The notes below the pieces were generated by a model. That model did no database searches and was not told where the DNA came from. It worked only from the letters and a program-made list of their open reading frames with translations. 64,000 nt of DNA, from contig NZ_RCNV01000008.1 in NCBI RefSeq assembly GCF_003667275.1, positions 62,001-126,000 of the forward strand, read 5' to 3'. This document shows, one piece after another, positions 10,312 through 18,308 of the stretch (the stretch's first letter is position 1; each line of letters begins with the position of its first letter). Source of the stretch: Mesonia aquimarina (lineage in GTDB: Bacteria; Bacteroidota; Bacteroidia; Flavobacteriales; Flavobacteriaceae). Both the position numbers and the translations under genes were made by a program.

Positions 10312-10476
10312 CTTGCTAAGATAACAAAATGCGTTTTGAAATATTGCTTTAAACGAAATTATCTTGATAAACATTAAACGTTGACTGGCGATTTAAGAGC
10401 GTTCATTTTTTCCATTGATGAAAAAACGAACCAAAAAAATCTAGGCTTACGAATCTTTATCTAAATTTATTGTTCA

Positions 10477-10541
10477 TCACCTAAATTTTAGGAACTCTCC
10501 CGATTGCCATCGGGATCAAACAGCCTAAAATTTTACGGTGA
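10477..10541. repeat. Nested extragenic palindrome between serS and the TPR gene
   Basis: Outer arms TCACCTAAATTTTAGG (10477-10492) and CCTAAAATTTTACGGTGA (10524-10541) are inverted copies with a two-base indel. They enclose an inner perfect stem, CCCGAT (10499-10504) and ATCGGG (10509-10514). It lies 3' of serS and could act as its terminator or be a REP-like dispersed element. There is no clean T-run. Confidence 0.5.
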
Positions 10542-10593
10542 TTTCACTTCAAATTTTACGATAAATTTTCGATAGGCCGAAAAAATCAAATTC

Positions 10594-11865
10594 TTAATCA
10601 ATCATATCGAAACCGGTGTACGGAACTAAAACCTCCGGTATTTTAATGCCGTTTTCAGTTTGGTAATTTTCTAAAATTCCGGCCAGTACGCGTGGTAAAG
10701 CCAATGAACTTCCGTTTAAGGTGTGTACCAATTCTTTTTTACCTTCTTTATTTTTATAACGAACTTTTAAGCGGTTGGCTTGAAAAGTCTCAAAATTTGA
10801 TACCGAAGAAATTTCTAACCAACGGTCTTGCGCGGTAGAAAAGACTTCAAAATCGTAGGTTAGGGCAGAGGTGAAGCCTAAATCGCCGCCACATAATCGT
10901 AATACGCGATATGGTAATTTTAATTCACGTAAAATATTTTTTACGTGCGCTACCATATTATCTAAGGTTTCATAAGAATCTTCTGGTTTTACCAAATTCA
11001 CCAACTCAACTTTATCAAATTGATGTAAACGATTTAATCCGCGAACGTGCGCACCGTAAGATCCCGCTTCTCTTCTAAAACAAGGTGTGAAAGCAGTGCA
11101 ACGAATCGGTAAATCTTTTTCGGTTAATAAATCGTCCCGAAACATATTGGTTAACGGCACCTCTGAAGTCGGAATTAAATACAAATCGTCATTTTGCACA
11201 TGGTACATTTGCCCTTCTTTATCGGGTAATTGCCCGGTTCCAAACCCGGAATCTTCATTTACCATTAACGGCACTTGATATTCGGTATAACCCGCTTCAA
11301 TATTTTTATCGAGAAAATACGTGATCAACGCGCGTTGTAGTCGTGCTCCTTTTCCTTTATAAACCGGAAAACCAGCGCCGGTAACTTTATTTCCTAGATC
11401 AAAATTAATGAGGTCGTATTTTTTAGCTAATTCCCAATGTGGTAAACTTCCTTCAGCTAAAACGGGAATATCACCTTCGTTAAAAATTTCTTCGTTATCG
11501 TCTTCTGAAATTCCTGCAGGAACCGATTCGTGCGGAACATTAGGAATGGTGTAAAGGATTTGATTTATTTTTTCTTCCACTTGCTGAAGTTTTTCTGATA
11601 ATTTTTTAGAGTTCTCTTTTAAACTTCCGGTTTGCGCTTTTACTTTGTTAGCTTTTTCGTGCTCGCCAGATTTAAAAAGCATCCCGATTTCTTTAGAAAG
11701 TTTATTAGATTCTGCCAAGGTATTATCTAATTCGGTTTGCGTAGCGCGACGGGTTTCGTCAAGTTGAAGCACTTGTTCAAAAAGTTCTTCAGCTTGAAAG
11801 TTTCGCTTTTTTAAAGCAGCAATAAAGCTTTCTTTGTGTTCTCTAATTTGAGTGACTTGCAACAT
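10594..11865 (-). CDS. serS: Serine--tRNA ligase
   Basis: A 423-residue class II aminoacyl-tRNA synthetase that charges tRNA-Ser. The N-terminal coiled-coil arm that grips the long variable arm of tRNA-Ser is at about residues 25-105. Motif 2 (CFRREAGSYG) with the SerS-typical RGLNRLHQFDKVE follows, and motif 3 is near the end (HTLNGSSLALPRVLAGILEN). Length and motif order are normal. It is transcribed alone, 113 bases downstream of the HTTM gene. Confidence 0.98.
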   Translation of the reverse strand: MLQVTQIREHKESFIAALKKRNFQAEELFEQVLQLDETRRATQTELDNTLAESNKLSKEIGMLFKSGEHEKANKVKAQTGSLKENSKKLSEKLQQVEEKINQILYTIPNVPHESVPAGISEDDNEEIFNEGDIPVLAEGSLPHWELAKKYDLINFDLGNKVTGAGFPVYKGKGARLQRALITYFLDKNIEAGYTEYQVPLMVNEDSGFGTGQLPDKEGQMYHVQNDDLYLIPTSEVPLTNMFRDDLLTEKDLPIRCTAFTPCFRREAGSYGAHVRGLNRLHQFDKVELVNLVKPEDSYETLDNMVAHVKNILRELKLPYRVLRLCGGDLGFTSALTYDFEVFSTAQDRWLEISSVSNFETFQANRLKVRYKNKEGKKELVHTLNGSSLALPRVLAGILENYQTENGIKIPEVLVPYTGFDMID

Positions 11866-11978
11866 CGGTTTTTAGTTTTGAGGTAAATTACTTTTTTCAG
11901 AAAAATATAAACTTCAAAGTTAAGGATTATCTATTTCTTTTTTAGCAGAAAAAATGGAGATTATAAATAGGCATTTAC

Positions 11979-13301
11979 TTATTGCTTTTCCAAATTTGAA
12001 GGTAAAATCCAGTCGTTATGTGAGAAATAGTTCCATTCGGCTTTTGCCATATCAACCTTTGGGTCGATTAATGGTTGCGAAGATCTGTTATTTACCCGAA
12101 CTTTTGCATTTACATAAATTGAAATATCTTCTCCTTTTTCTTCATATTCTTTTTTCAGACGTTGGCAAAATTGCCAAATAACATCTGGTTTTGTAGAAAC
12201 GATGCGCATTTGTTTTTTCGATAAATAATTCCGTTTAGGAACAATTGTCCGTTTTCCGGTAGTATTATTTACGATTTTAAACGTACTATTTCCGCTTTTG
12301 GAACGAAGCATCATTCGCCAACTTAATCGGTGACCTTCTTCTGTCCATAAAACATTATCTTGAATAAACCAATGGCGAAGTGGAAGGCAAAGCTGAAGTA
12401 AAAACCAAACCGCAAAAAAACTCATCAGAGCAGGTTTGTATTTCGGAATGTTGACTTCTTCAAGTTCGTAAAATTTCTTTTTCGGTAAAAAGCGTTGCTG
12501 AATACTTTTTGCCGGAAAGAAAAACAAGCAAAAAGCAAGCGACAAATAAGGGAAAATTCCGATTTGAAAAATGAAACTATTAAAAAGATGAAAGAAAATC
12601 GCGGCAATAAAAATGGGTTTTCGTGTAGGTTTCCACAGTAAACATGGAATTACAATTAAATCGAATATTAATCCAAAATATGTGATTACTCCAGGAACCC
12701 ACTCGTTCTGTAAAAAGTCGCCAACAAGCCAGTAATGCTGTTTGCTTTTCATTAATAAAGTTGGTACGGTTCCGTCGAGCCAATCGGGATAAAGTTTCGC
12801 TACCGAAGCATACGTATAAACGATCCACAATTGTAGAATAATGAAAATATTTACCCAATTGGGCATTGAGAATTTTTTTAATGCCGAGTTTTGCTTTACA
12901 TCAAGAGAAAAATAGCGATGCGCGGGAACAATTAGCATAAAAATGCAAATGAGAATCAATAAATAATAATGGTTATTATAACTCGATTTTTGCATAAAAT
13001 ACACACAAGACCACATAAGCGTGTAACTTGCCATGCTAAATCTGTATTTATAGCCGAGGGTAACAAAAACGCCAAATAGACCCATTACGGCGTAATAATA
13101 ATACATTCCGTTACCGGGAAGCGGTTGTAAAAAATCAAGCCCTATAAAATTGAAGGTAAACGTAGGTTCAATTAAGGCTCTTCTAATCCAGCCGGTAAAA
13201 ATTGCGCCCCAGGCTTCAATAGTTATGAGTAAACCAAAACATACGCGAAAAACAATTAACGCGCTATTATCTACTTGTTTGAACAACCATTTTTGAAGCA
13301 T
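11979..13301 (-). CDS. HTTM domain protein (vitamin K gamma-carboxylase-like)
   Basis: A 440-residue membrane protein with an N-terminal horizontally transferred transmembrane (HTTM) domain of several helices, as in vitamin K-dependent gamma-carboxylase. Diagnostic stretches are FRVCFGLLITIEAW near residue 20, the MQKSSYNNHYYLL motif near 105, and LWIVYTYASVAKL near 160. A soluble C-terminal part (about 290-440) follows. The substrate in bacteria is not established. The start lies six bases after the ribF stop, so the two are co-transcribed with pth. Confidence 0.85.
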   Translation of the reverse strand: MLQKWLFKQVDNSALIVFRVCFGLLITIEAWGAIFTGWIRRALIEPTFTFNFIGLDFLQPLPGNGMYYYYAVMGLFGVFVTLGYKYRFSMASYTLMWSCVYFMQKSSYNNHYYLLILICIFMLIVPAHRYFSLDVKQNSALKKFSMPNWVNIFIILQLWIVYTYASVAKLYPDWLDGTVPTLLMKSKQHYWLVGDFLQNEWVPGVITYFGLIFDLIVIPCLLWKPTRKPIFIAAIFFHLFNSFIFQIGIFPYLSLAFCLFFFPAKSIQQRFLPKKKFYELEEVNIPKYKPALMSFFAVWFLLQLCLPLRHWFIQDNVLWTEEGHRLSWRMMLRSKSGNSTFKIVNNTTGKRTIVPKRNYLSKKQMRIVSTKPDVIWQFCQRLKKEYEEKGEDISIYVNAKVRVNNRSSQPLIDPKVDMAKAEWNYFSHNDWILPSNLEKQ

Positions 13302-13307
13302 TGCGTT

Positions 13308-14228
13308 TTAGGTTGATTTGTGTTTTTTAAGGTAATTAAAACTAAATTCTTCATCTTCTTTCATTGCTGAAATTAATTCATCTACATCATTAAAATTCTG
13401 CTCATCACGAATTCGAGTAAGTAAGTGAATGCTTATTTCTTTTCCGTAGAGATTTTTATCTAAATCGAAAAAGTAAGTTTCTATAGTTTGTTCTTTTCCG
13501 CCAACGGTTGGGTTGGTTCCAATATTCATCATTCCGTAATATTTTTTCTTATCAATTACAGAACTCACCACATAAACGCCGCCTTTTGGAATAAGTTTAT
13601 AGTCTTCTTCAATTTGCAAATTTGCGGTAGGGTAGCCTAATTGTTTTCCTAAACCTTTTCCTTTTACAATTTTTCCGGTAAGCATAAACGGTTTACTTAA
13701 ATACGTATTGGCTTTTTCTATTTCACCGTTTTCTAAGGCTTTTCTAATTTTAGTTGAACTTACGGCAACTTCTTCGATATCTTCTTTAGAGATTTCTTCA
13801 ACTTCAAAATGAAATTGTTTTCCGAGTTTTTTAAGATCGTTAATATCTGCGGTTCTATTTCTTCCGAAGCGATGATCGTAACCAATAATTACGCGTTTTG
13901 CATGTAGTTTTTTTACTAAAATAGATTGTACATATTCTTGCGCGGTGAGGCGAGAAAATTCTTTAGTGAACGGATAAACTACTATTTCTTCTACGCCGGC
14001 TTTTTTTAAAATTTGTTTACGTTCTTCAATAGTATTTATGAGTTTAATATCGCTTTCTTGCTGAAGAACCATTCTTGGGTGCGGAAAAAATGTGAGCACA
14101 GTCGCTTTTAAATTATTTTTTTTTGCTGAATTTACCAAGCGTTTTATTATTTTGCGGTGACCCACGTGAACGCCATCGAATGTACCAATGGTTATTACTG
14201 CATCTTTTTTCTGAAGAAATTCTTCCAT
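13308..14228 (-). CDS. ribF: Bifunctional riboflavin kinase/FMN adenylyltransferase
   Basis: RibF makes FMN and then FAD from riboflavin. The 306-residue protein has an N-terminal nucleotidyltransferase domain with the GTFDGVHVGH motif (residues 17-26). The C-terminal flavokinase domain has GKGLGKQLGYPTANL (about 190-205) and GGVYVV. Length is standard. It follows pth after 24 bases and precedes the HTTM gene by six, forming one leftward operon. Confidence 0.97.
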   Translation of the reverse strand: MEEFLQKKDAVITIGTFDGVHVGHRKIIKRLVNSAKKNNLKATVLTFFPHPRMVLQQESDIKLINTIEERKQILKKAGVEEIVVYPFTKEFSRLTAQEYVQSILVKKLHAKRVIIGYDHRFGRNRTADINDLKKLGKQFHFEVEEISKEDIEEVAVSSTKIRKALENGEIEKANTYLSKPFMLTGKIVKGKGLGKQLGYPTANLQIEEDYKLIPKGGVYVVSSVIDKKKYYGMMNIGTNPTVGGKEQTIETYFFDLDKNLYGKEISIHLLTRIRDEQNFNDVDELISAMKEDEEFSFNYLKKHKST

Positions 14229-14252
14229 AGTTGATTTTAAAAATACTTCCGT

Positions 14253-14882
14253 TTATTTCCCGTTAAAGCTATTCATGGTGTTTGAAATGCCAGCGGTGCC
14301 AAATGATTTAATGAGTTCTACAGCTTTGTCTAAACGTTCGGGCATTTGTTTTTTTTCGTCTTCACTCCATTCGCCAAGTACGTAATTAATTTGGTTTCCT
14401 TTGGAGAATTCATCGCTAATCCCAAACCGAAACCTGTTATATTTATTGGTATTGAGTTGTTGCTGAATATCTTTTAATCCGTTATGGCCGCCGTCACTTC
14501 CTTTGGTTTTTAACCGAATAGTTCCGAAAGGTAAATTTAAATCGTCTGTAATGATTAAAAGATTTTCTAATGAAATTTTTTCTTTGGTTAACCAATAATT
14601 AACAGCTTTTCCGCTTAAATTCATAAAAGTGCTTGGCTTGAGTAAAATAAAAGTGCGGCCTTTGTATTTATATTCGGTTCTATCGCCTAGTTTAACGGTT
14701 TCAAAAGTTAGGGTTTCTTTTTCAGCTAAATAATCTAAAATTTTAAAGCCAATATTGTGTCGCGTGTTATGGTATTTAGGTCCGATATTTCCTAAACCGA
14801 CCACTAAAAATTTTTTCATGGAGTTGTCGCTTTCCTGATCTTTCTTTTTCTTACTTAAAATTCTACCGAAAAATGATAGCAT
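14253..14882 (-). CDS. pth: Peptidyl-tRNA hydrolase
   Basis: Pth releases peptides from peptidyl-tRNA that drops off ribosomes. The core starts at FLVVGLGNIGPKYHNTRHNIGF, which contains the catalytic His of the NTRHN motif. It also carries KPSTFMNLSG and the SDGGHNGLKDI segment. A lysine-rich extension of 21 residues precedes the core. Such extensions are common in Flavobacteriaceae, so I keep the upstream ATG, but the internal ATG at 14819 is a plausible alternative. It is the first gene of the pth-ribF-HTTM operon, immediately after the rplY terminator. Confidence 0.95.
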   Translation of the reverse strand: MLSFFGRILSKKKKDQESDNSMKKFLVVGLGNIGPKYHNTRHNIGFKILDYLAEKETLTFETVKLGDRTEYKYKGRTFILLKPSTFMNLSGKAVNYWLTKEKISLENLLIITDDLNLPFGTIRLKTKGSDGGHNGLKDIQQQLNTNKYNRFRFGISDEFSKGNQINYVLGEWSEDEKKQMPERLDKAVELIKSFGTAGISNTMNSFNGK

Positions 14883-14900
14883 TGTTTAGTTTTCAGTAAA

Positions 14901-14936
14901 AATAAAAAAAGCATCCCAATTATAGGATGCTTTTCT
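14901..14936 (-). terminator. Rho-independent terminator after rplY
   Basis: Stem arms GCATCC and GGATGC (14911-14930) are flanked by an A-run on the left and TTTT on the right. Read on the minus strand this is a hairpin followed by seven T residues. It separates prs-rplY from pth. Confidence 0.85.
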
Positions 14937-14958
14937 GTATAAGAGATAAAAAATGATT

Positions 14959-15606
14959 CTATCCATCATTAGAAGCAGCCGCAGCTCCTTCGTCATTAAC
15001 TTCTGTTGCAGGTACATCTCCAGCATCAACTTCATCTTCATCATCATCTGTAGTAACAATGTTACGCGATGTTCTAACTTGACAAATTACCGTGTTATCT
15101 GGGTGTAAAATATTATAATCATCACTTTTTACAGCGGTTACATATAATTTGTTACCAATCTTAAGTGGTGTTACGTCTGCTACAATATAATCTGGCAATT
15201 TATTTGCAAGACCTCTTACTTTCATACGGCGTAAATTGAAACGTAAAACTCCACCATTTTTAACACCTTTTGGTACGCCTTCTGAGTGAACAGGAATTTC
15301 CATCGTGATTTCTTGATCATCATCGAATTCATAGAAATCCATGTGTAAAATAGCGTCTGTTACTGGGTGAAATTGAATGTCTTGGAGGACAGCGTTCACT
15401 TTTGTTCCGTCTTCTAATTCAAGAATTACCGTATGCACATCTGGTGTATAGATAAGACTGTTGAAAGACACTTCTGGTGCTGAAAAGTGCAATGGGTTTT
15501 CTCCTCCGTATAATACGCAAGGAACCTCTCCAGCATTACGTAAGGCTTTTGTTGCTTTCTTGCCTACGCTTTCTCTTTTAGATCCTTTGATCGTAATTGA
15601 CTTCAT
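14959..15606 (-). CDS. rplY: 50S ribosomal protein L25/general stress protein Ctc
   Basis: A 215-residue long-form L25 (Ctc/TL5 type) that binds 5S rRNA. The N-terminal L25 domain covers about residues 1-95 ([26 protein letters not shown]) and is followed by the beta-rich Ctc domain to about 185. The tail is very acidic, with runs of Asp and Glu, and then Ala-rich. It follows prs after 28 bases and ends in a strong terminator, a gene order common in this group. Confidence 0.96.
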   Translation of the reverse strand: MKSITIKGSKRESVGKKATKALRNAGEVPCVLYGGENPLHFSAPEVSFNSLIYTPDVHTVILELEDGTKVNAVLQDIQFHPVTDAILHMDFYEFDDDQEITMEIPVHSEGVPKGVKNGGVLRFNLRRMKVRGLANKLPDYIVADVTPLKIGNKLYVTAVKSDDYNILHPDNTVICQVRTSRNIVTTDDDEDEVDAGDVPATEVNDEGAAAASNDG

Positions 15607-15635
15607 TTCTAAAAAATATTAATTAATAAAATAGT

Positions 15636-16577
15636 TTACATTAAAAATTTTGAACTGATTGATTTATTTTCGTGTACGCTTTTCATTACATCAGCGAACA
15701 GTTCTGCACACGAAACGACTTTTATTTTTTTTGATTCTTGTTTTAATGGAATAGAATCGGTTACTATAAGTTGTTCTAGTTTTGAATTCTCTATCTTTTC
15801 GTAAGCATTACCCGATAAAACCGGATGCGTACAAATTGCGCGAACACTTTTTGCGCCTTTTTCCATCATTACATCTGCGGCTTTGGTTAGCGTTCCTGCA
15901 GTATCTACCATATCATCTACCAGAACAACGTTTTTGCCTGTTACATCTCCAATTAATTCCATATGTGAAATTACATTAGCTTTTGCGCGTTGTTTATAGC
16001 AAATAACCACATCGCTTTCTAAAGTTTTAGAATAGGCGTACGCTCTTTTTGAGCCACCCATATCTGGTGATGCCATAGTGAGATTGTCTAATCCTAAAGC
16101 TTTTAAATGCGGTAAAAATATGGTGGAAGCGAATAAATGATCTACTGGACGCTCAAAAAACCCTTGAATTTGATCAGCGTGTAAATCCATTGTGATAATT
16201 CTTGTAGCTCCTGCAGTTTCTAGCATTTTTGCTATTAATTTTGCAGCAATTGGCACACGCGGTTTATCTTTTCTATCTTGGCGTGCCCACCCAAAATAAG
16301 GCATAACTGCAGTAATATGTCTTGCTGAAGCTCTTTTTGCAGCGTCTAGCATTAGGAGCATTTCCATTAAATGATCGCTTCCCGGATGAGTGGAGCCAAT
16401 AATGAATACGCGCGCTCCACGAATAGATTGTTCAAACGAAGGTTGAAATTCACCATCGCTATAGGTTGAAGTAATTACATTTCCTAACGGAATTCCGTAG
16501 GATTTTGCAATATTTTCAGCGAGTTCTGTGCTTTGTGAACAAGCGAAAATTTGTGCTTCTGTAATTGCTTTAACCAT
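15636..16577 (-). CDS. prs: Ribose-phosphate pyrophosphokinase
   Basis: PRPP synthetase makes phosphoribosyl pyrophosphate from ribose 5-phosphate and ATP for nucleotide, His and Trp synthesis. The 313-residue protein shows the flexible loop and DLHADQIQGFF metal-binding motif (about residue 130). The PRPP-binding loop VVLVDDMVDTAGTL is near residue 220. The Mg2+-binding and ATP-binding regions are complete and the length is standard. It heads the prs-rplY operon and is divergent from tRNA-Leu. Confidence 0.97.
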   Translation of the reverse strand: MVKAITEAQIFACSQSTELAENIAKSYGIPLGNVITSTYSDGEFQPSFEQSIRGARVFIIGSTHPGSDHLMEMLLMLDAAKRASARHITAVMPYFGWARQDRKDKPRVPIAAKLIAKMLETAGATRIITMDLHADQIQGFFERPVDHLFASTIFLPHLKALGLDNLTMASPDMGGSKRAYAYSKTLESDVVICYKQRAKANVISHMELIGDVTGKNVVLVDDMVDTAGTLTKAADVMMEKGAKSVRAICTHPVLSGNAYEKIENSKLEQLIVTDSIPLKQESKKIKVVSCAELFADVMKSVHENKSISSKFLM

Positions 16578-16627
16578 AATGAGATACGCTTCTAAAAGTT
16601 ATTTTATATGCTTCTTTTAACAAGCTG

Positions 16628-16635
16628 CAAATTTA
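16628..16635 (-). promoter_or_regulatory. Candidate -7 element of the prs promoter
   Basis: On the minus strand the sequence is TAAATTTG, a match to the Bacteroidota -7 consensus TAnnTTTG, about 50 bases before the prs start. I find no clear TTG at the -33 position, so the call is tentative. Confidence 0.3.
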
Positions 16636-16721
16636 GGAATTTATTTGAAGCTAAAAAGTAATATTTTCAATATTTTTAAGCAAAGATGTAAAATTATTTT
16701 ATAATTTTGCAATCCAAATTT

Positions 16722-16803
16722 GCTCGAGTGGCGGAACTGGTAGACGCGCTGGATTCAAAATCCAGTTTCTTCGGAAGTGCGGGTTCGATTCCCGCCTCGA
16801 GTA
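16722..16803 (+). tRNA. tRNA-Leu (anticodon CAA)
   Basis: The 82-base gene folds as a class II tRNA. The acceptor arms are GCTCGAG and CTCGAGT, and the D region is TGGCGGAACTGGTAGACGC. The anticodon stem CTGGA/TCCAG carries the loop TTCAAAA, giving anticodon CAA for UUG codons. A long variable arm (TTTCTTCGGAA) and the T arm GCGGGTTCGATTCCCGC follow. The 3' CCA is not encoded. Its 3' half is the integration site of the neighbouring element, and the tRNA is kept intact by the element's own copy. Confidence 0.97.
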
Positions 16804-16814
16804 CTGAATTAAAA
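16753..16814. repeat. Left attachment site (attL) within tRNA-Leu
   Basis: This 62-base segment runs from the anticodon loop of tRNA-Leu to ten bases past its 3' end. It is repeated exactly at 47317-47378, and its first 53 bases recur at 49546-49598. The crossover must lie inside the shared segment. Confidence 0.93.
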
Positions 16815-16846
16815 GCCCCTGTATTTATAGGGGTTTTGTCGTTTTT
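16811..16846 (+). terminator. Terminator of tRNA-Leu carried by the element
   Basis: CCCCT (16816-16820) and AGGGG (16829-16833) form a short stem with A-run and T-run flanks (TTTTGTCGTTTTT). Hairpins of different sequence occupy the same position after the other two repeat copies. Confidence 0.65.
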
Positions 16847-16864
16847 AGGGCTTACTTTTGAGTT

Positions 16865-18172
16865 ATGAAAAAAGCCTATAAAATTGAAAGTGCCCCTAAA
16901 AGTGCCCCTATTGAAATAAAAATTATTTTGGGTGAAAAACAATATAGCGAAGTTAAATTATTTAAAGCTACCGAGAACAAGAACGGTGAAAGAGTGCCTT
17001 CAGCTAAACCCGGGAAAAGATGGTATGTTTATTTTTACTGGAGAAACCCGAAAACAGATAGGTTTGATATTAAAGTTACTTTCACAAAAGGAATAAATAG
17101 ATTAAAAACTGTTAAACACAGAAAGGCTGCTGGAAATGCTATAGTAAAGGCTACAGAATTAGCACTAAGTAGGGGGTGGATTCCAGACCAAGTAAAAAAT
17201 AAAATAGGTGATTCCGACAATTATAGTAAAAGTAAAACTATCAAAGAAGCTCTTCAATATGCTTTTGAAATTAAAAGTCGAGAAGTAAAAGAAGCGACAA
17301 AAGATGATTATTCCGTTAGACTTAATTTCTTTTTTGAATGGCTTAAAAACAACAATTTAATAGGCTTGTCGATTGAAAAAGTAACAATTGAACATATTTA
17401 TAGATATTTAGATTTTCTTCAATTAGAGTACAAGCAACCCAGCGGAAAAGGACTTTCAAACACTTCAATTGATAATTACAAACGTGCGTTATCGGCACTT
17501 TTCACCGTTTTGCAGCATAAGCGAATTATTCCGCATAATTTTGTGAATGATATTCCGAAAACAAAAAGCACACCAGTAAAAAATAAACCGTTCACCGTTT
17601 CACAATTAAGTGATATTAAGGAAGAAATTGTAAAAAGTGATCCATACTTAATAAATGTACTTAGTTTAATGATTTACCCAATTTTGCGACCTCGCGAAAT
17701 TGTAAGGCTAAAAGTAGAAGATATAAACACAAAAGATTGGATTCTTGGTGTAGAAAGGAAAAATCATCCGTTAGGATATTCTCGAATTATAGATAAACTA
17801 AAGCCAGTCATTAAAGCTATGGAGCTTGAAAAATATCCGGGTAATTATCATTTGATAACCAAATACGATAAGCCGGCAATTTGGGAAACCAAAAAATTGA
17901 GCAGTAAAGTTACCTTGTTAGGAAAACGTTTTAAAAAAATCTTGGTAAAATTGGGTTATACTGATAATTACGGCTTGTACAGTTGTCGCCACACGGCAAT
18001 TTTAGATTTATTCAATAATTTACAAAAGAAAGGCTTAAACGAACAGGAAATAATTATCAAACTAATGCCTATAACCGGTCATAAATCACAAACTGGAATA
18101 AGAAATTATTTAAGAGAAATACAGGCTTTCATTCCTGACGATCATAGCGATATTTATTCAATTGATATTTAA
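16865..18172 (+). CDS. Tyrosine recombinase/integrase
   Basis: A 435-residue phage-type integrase that should insert the element at tRNA-Leu. An N-terminal arm-binding segment is followed by a SAM-like core-binding domain (about residues 120-235, DYSVRLNFFFEWLKNNNLIG) and the catalytic domain. Catalytic residues visible are the Arg in LRPREIVRL, the Arg-His of YSCRHTAIL (the usual first His is Tyr, as in many Bacteroidota integrases), the His of TGHKS and the Tyr of IRNYLRE. The start at 16865 lies 62 bases from the tRNA. Twelve-base-period repeats inside its first codons look like arm-type binding sites, so expression may be autoregulated by Int binding. Confidence 0.95.
   Translation: MKKAYKIESAPKSAPIEIKIILGEKQYSEVKLFKATENKNGERVPSAKPGKRWYVYFYWRNPKTDRFDIKVTFTKGINRLKTVKHRKAAGNAIVKATELALSRGWIPDQVKNKIGDSDNYSKSKTIKEALQYAFEIKSREVKEATKDDYSVRLNFFFEWLKNNNLIGLSIEKVTIEHIYRYLDFLQLEYKQPSGKGLSNTSIDNYKRALSALFTVLQHKRIIPHNFVNDIPKTKSTPVKNKPFTVSQLSDIKEEIVKSDPYLINVLSLMIYPILRPREIVRLKVEDINTKDWILGVERKNHPLGYSRIIDKLKPVIKAMELEKYPGNYHLITKYDKPAIWETKKLSSKVTLLGKRFKKILVKLGYTDNYGLYSCRHTAILDLFNNLQKKGLNEQEIIIKLMPITGHKSQTGIRNYLREIQAFIPDDHSDIYSIDI
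16889..16910. promoter_or_regulatory. Candidate left arm-type integrase binding sites
   Basis: AGTGCCCCTA occurs at 16889-16898 and again at 16901-16910, a 12-base period. Near-identical pairs with the same period precede both right-hand repeats (47215-47236 and 49444-49465), as expected for arm-type sites of a lambda-like integrase. Confidence 0.55.
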
Positions 18173-18174
18173 AA

Positions 18175-18213
18175 AAACTCCGGGAAATAATTACCAGTTT
18201 TCGCCCGGAGTTT
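18175..18213 (+). terminator. Hairpin terminator after the integrase gene
   Basis: AAACTCCGGG (18175-18184) and CCCGGAGTTT (18204-18213) form a perfect 10-base-pair stem three bases after the integrase stop. The T-tract is short. A second hairpin (GTATCAT and ATGATAC, 18223-18240) follows. Confidence 0.65.
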
Positions 18214-18252
18214 AGTAGAAAAGTATCATTTTTATGATACGTTTACGAATAT

Positions 18253-18287
18253 AAGAAAAAAAACCGTAACGATATCGTTACGGTTTT
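18253..18287 (-). terminator. Terminator ending the long leftward operon
   Basis: A 28-base perfect palindrome with arms AAAACCGTAACGAT and ATCGTTACGGTTTT spans 18260-18287. On the minus strand it is followed by a T-run, so it should terminate transcripts coming from 34 kb. Its outer arms resemble the half-sites of the element's dispersed repeat. Confidence 0.7.
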
Positions 18288-18308
18288 AACCAACTATTCA
18301 TGAAAAAT

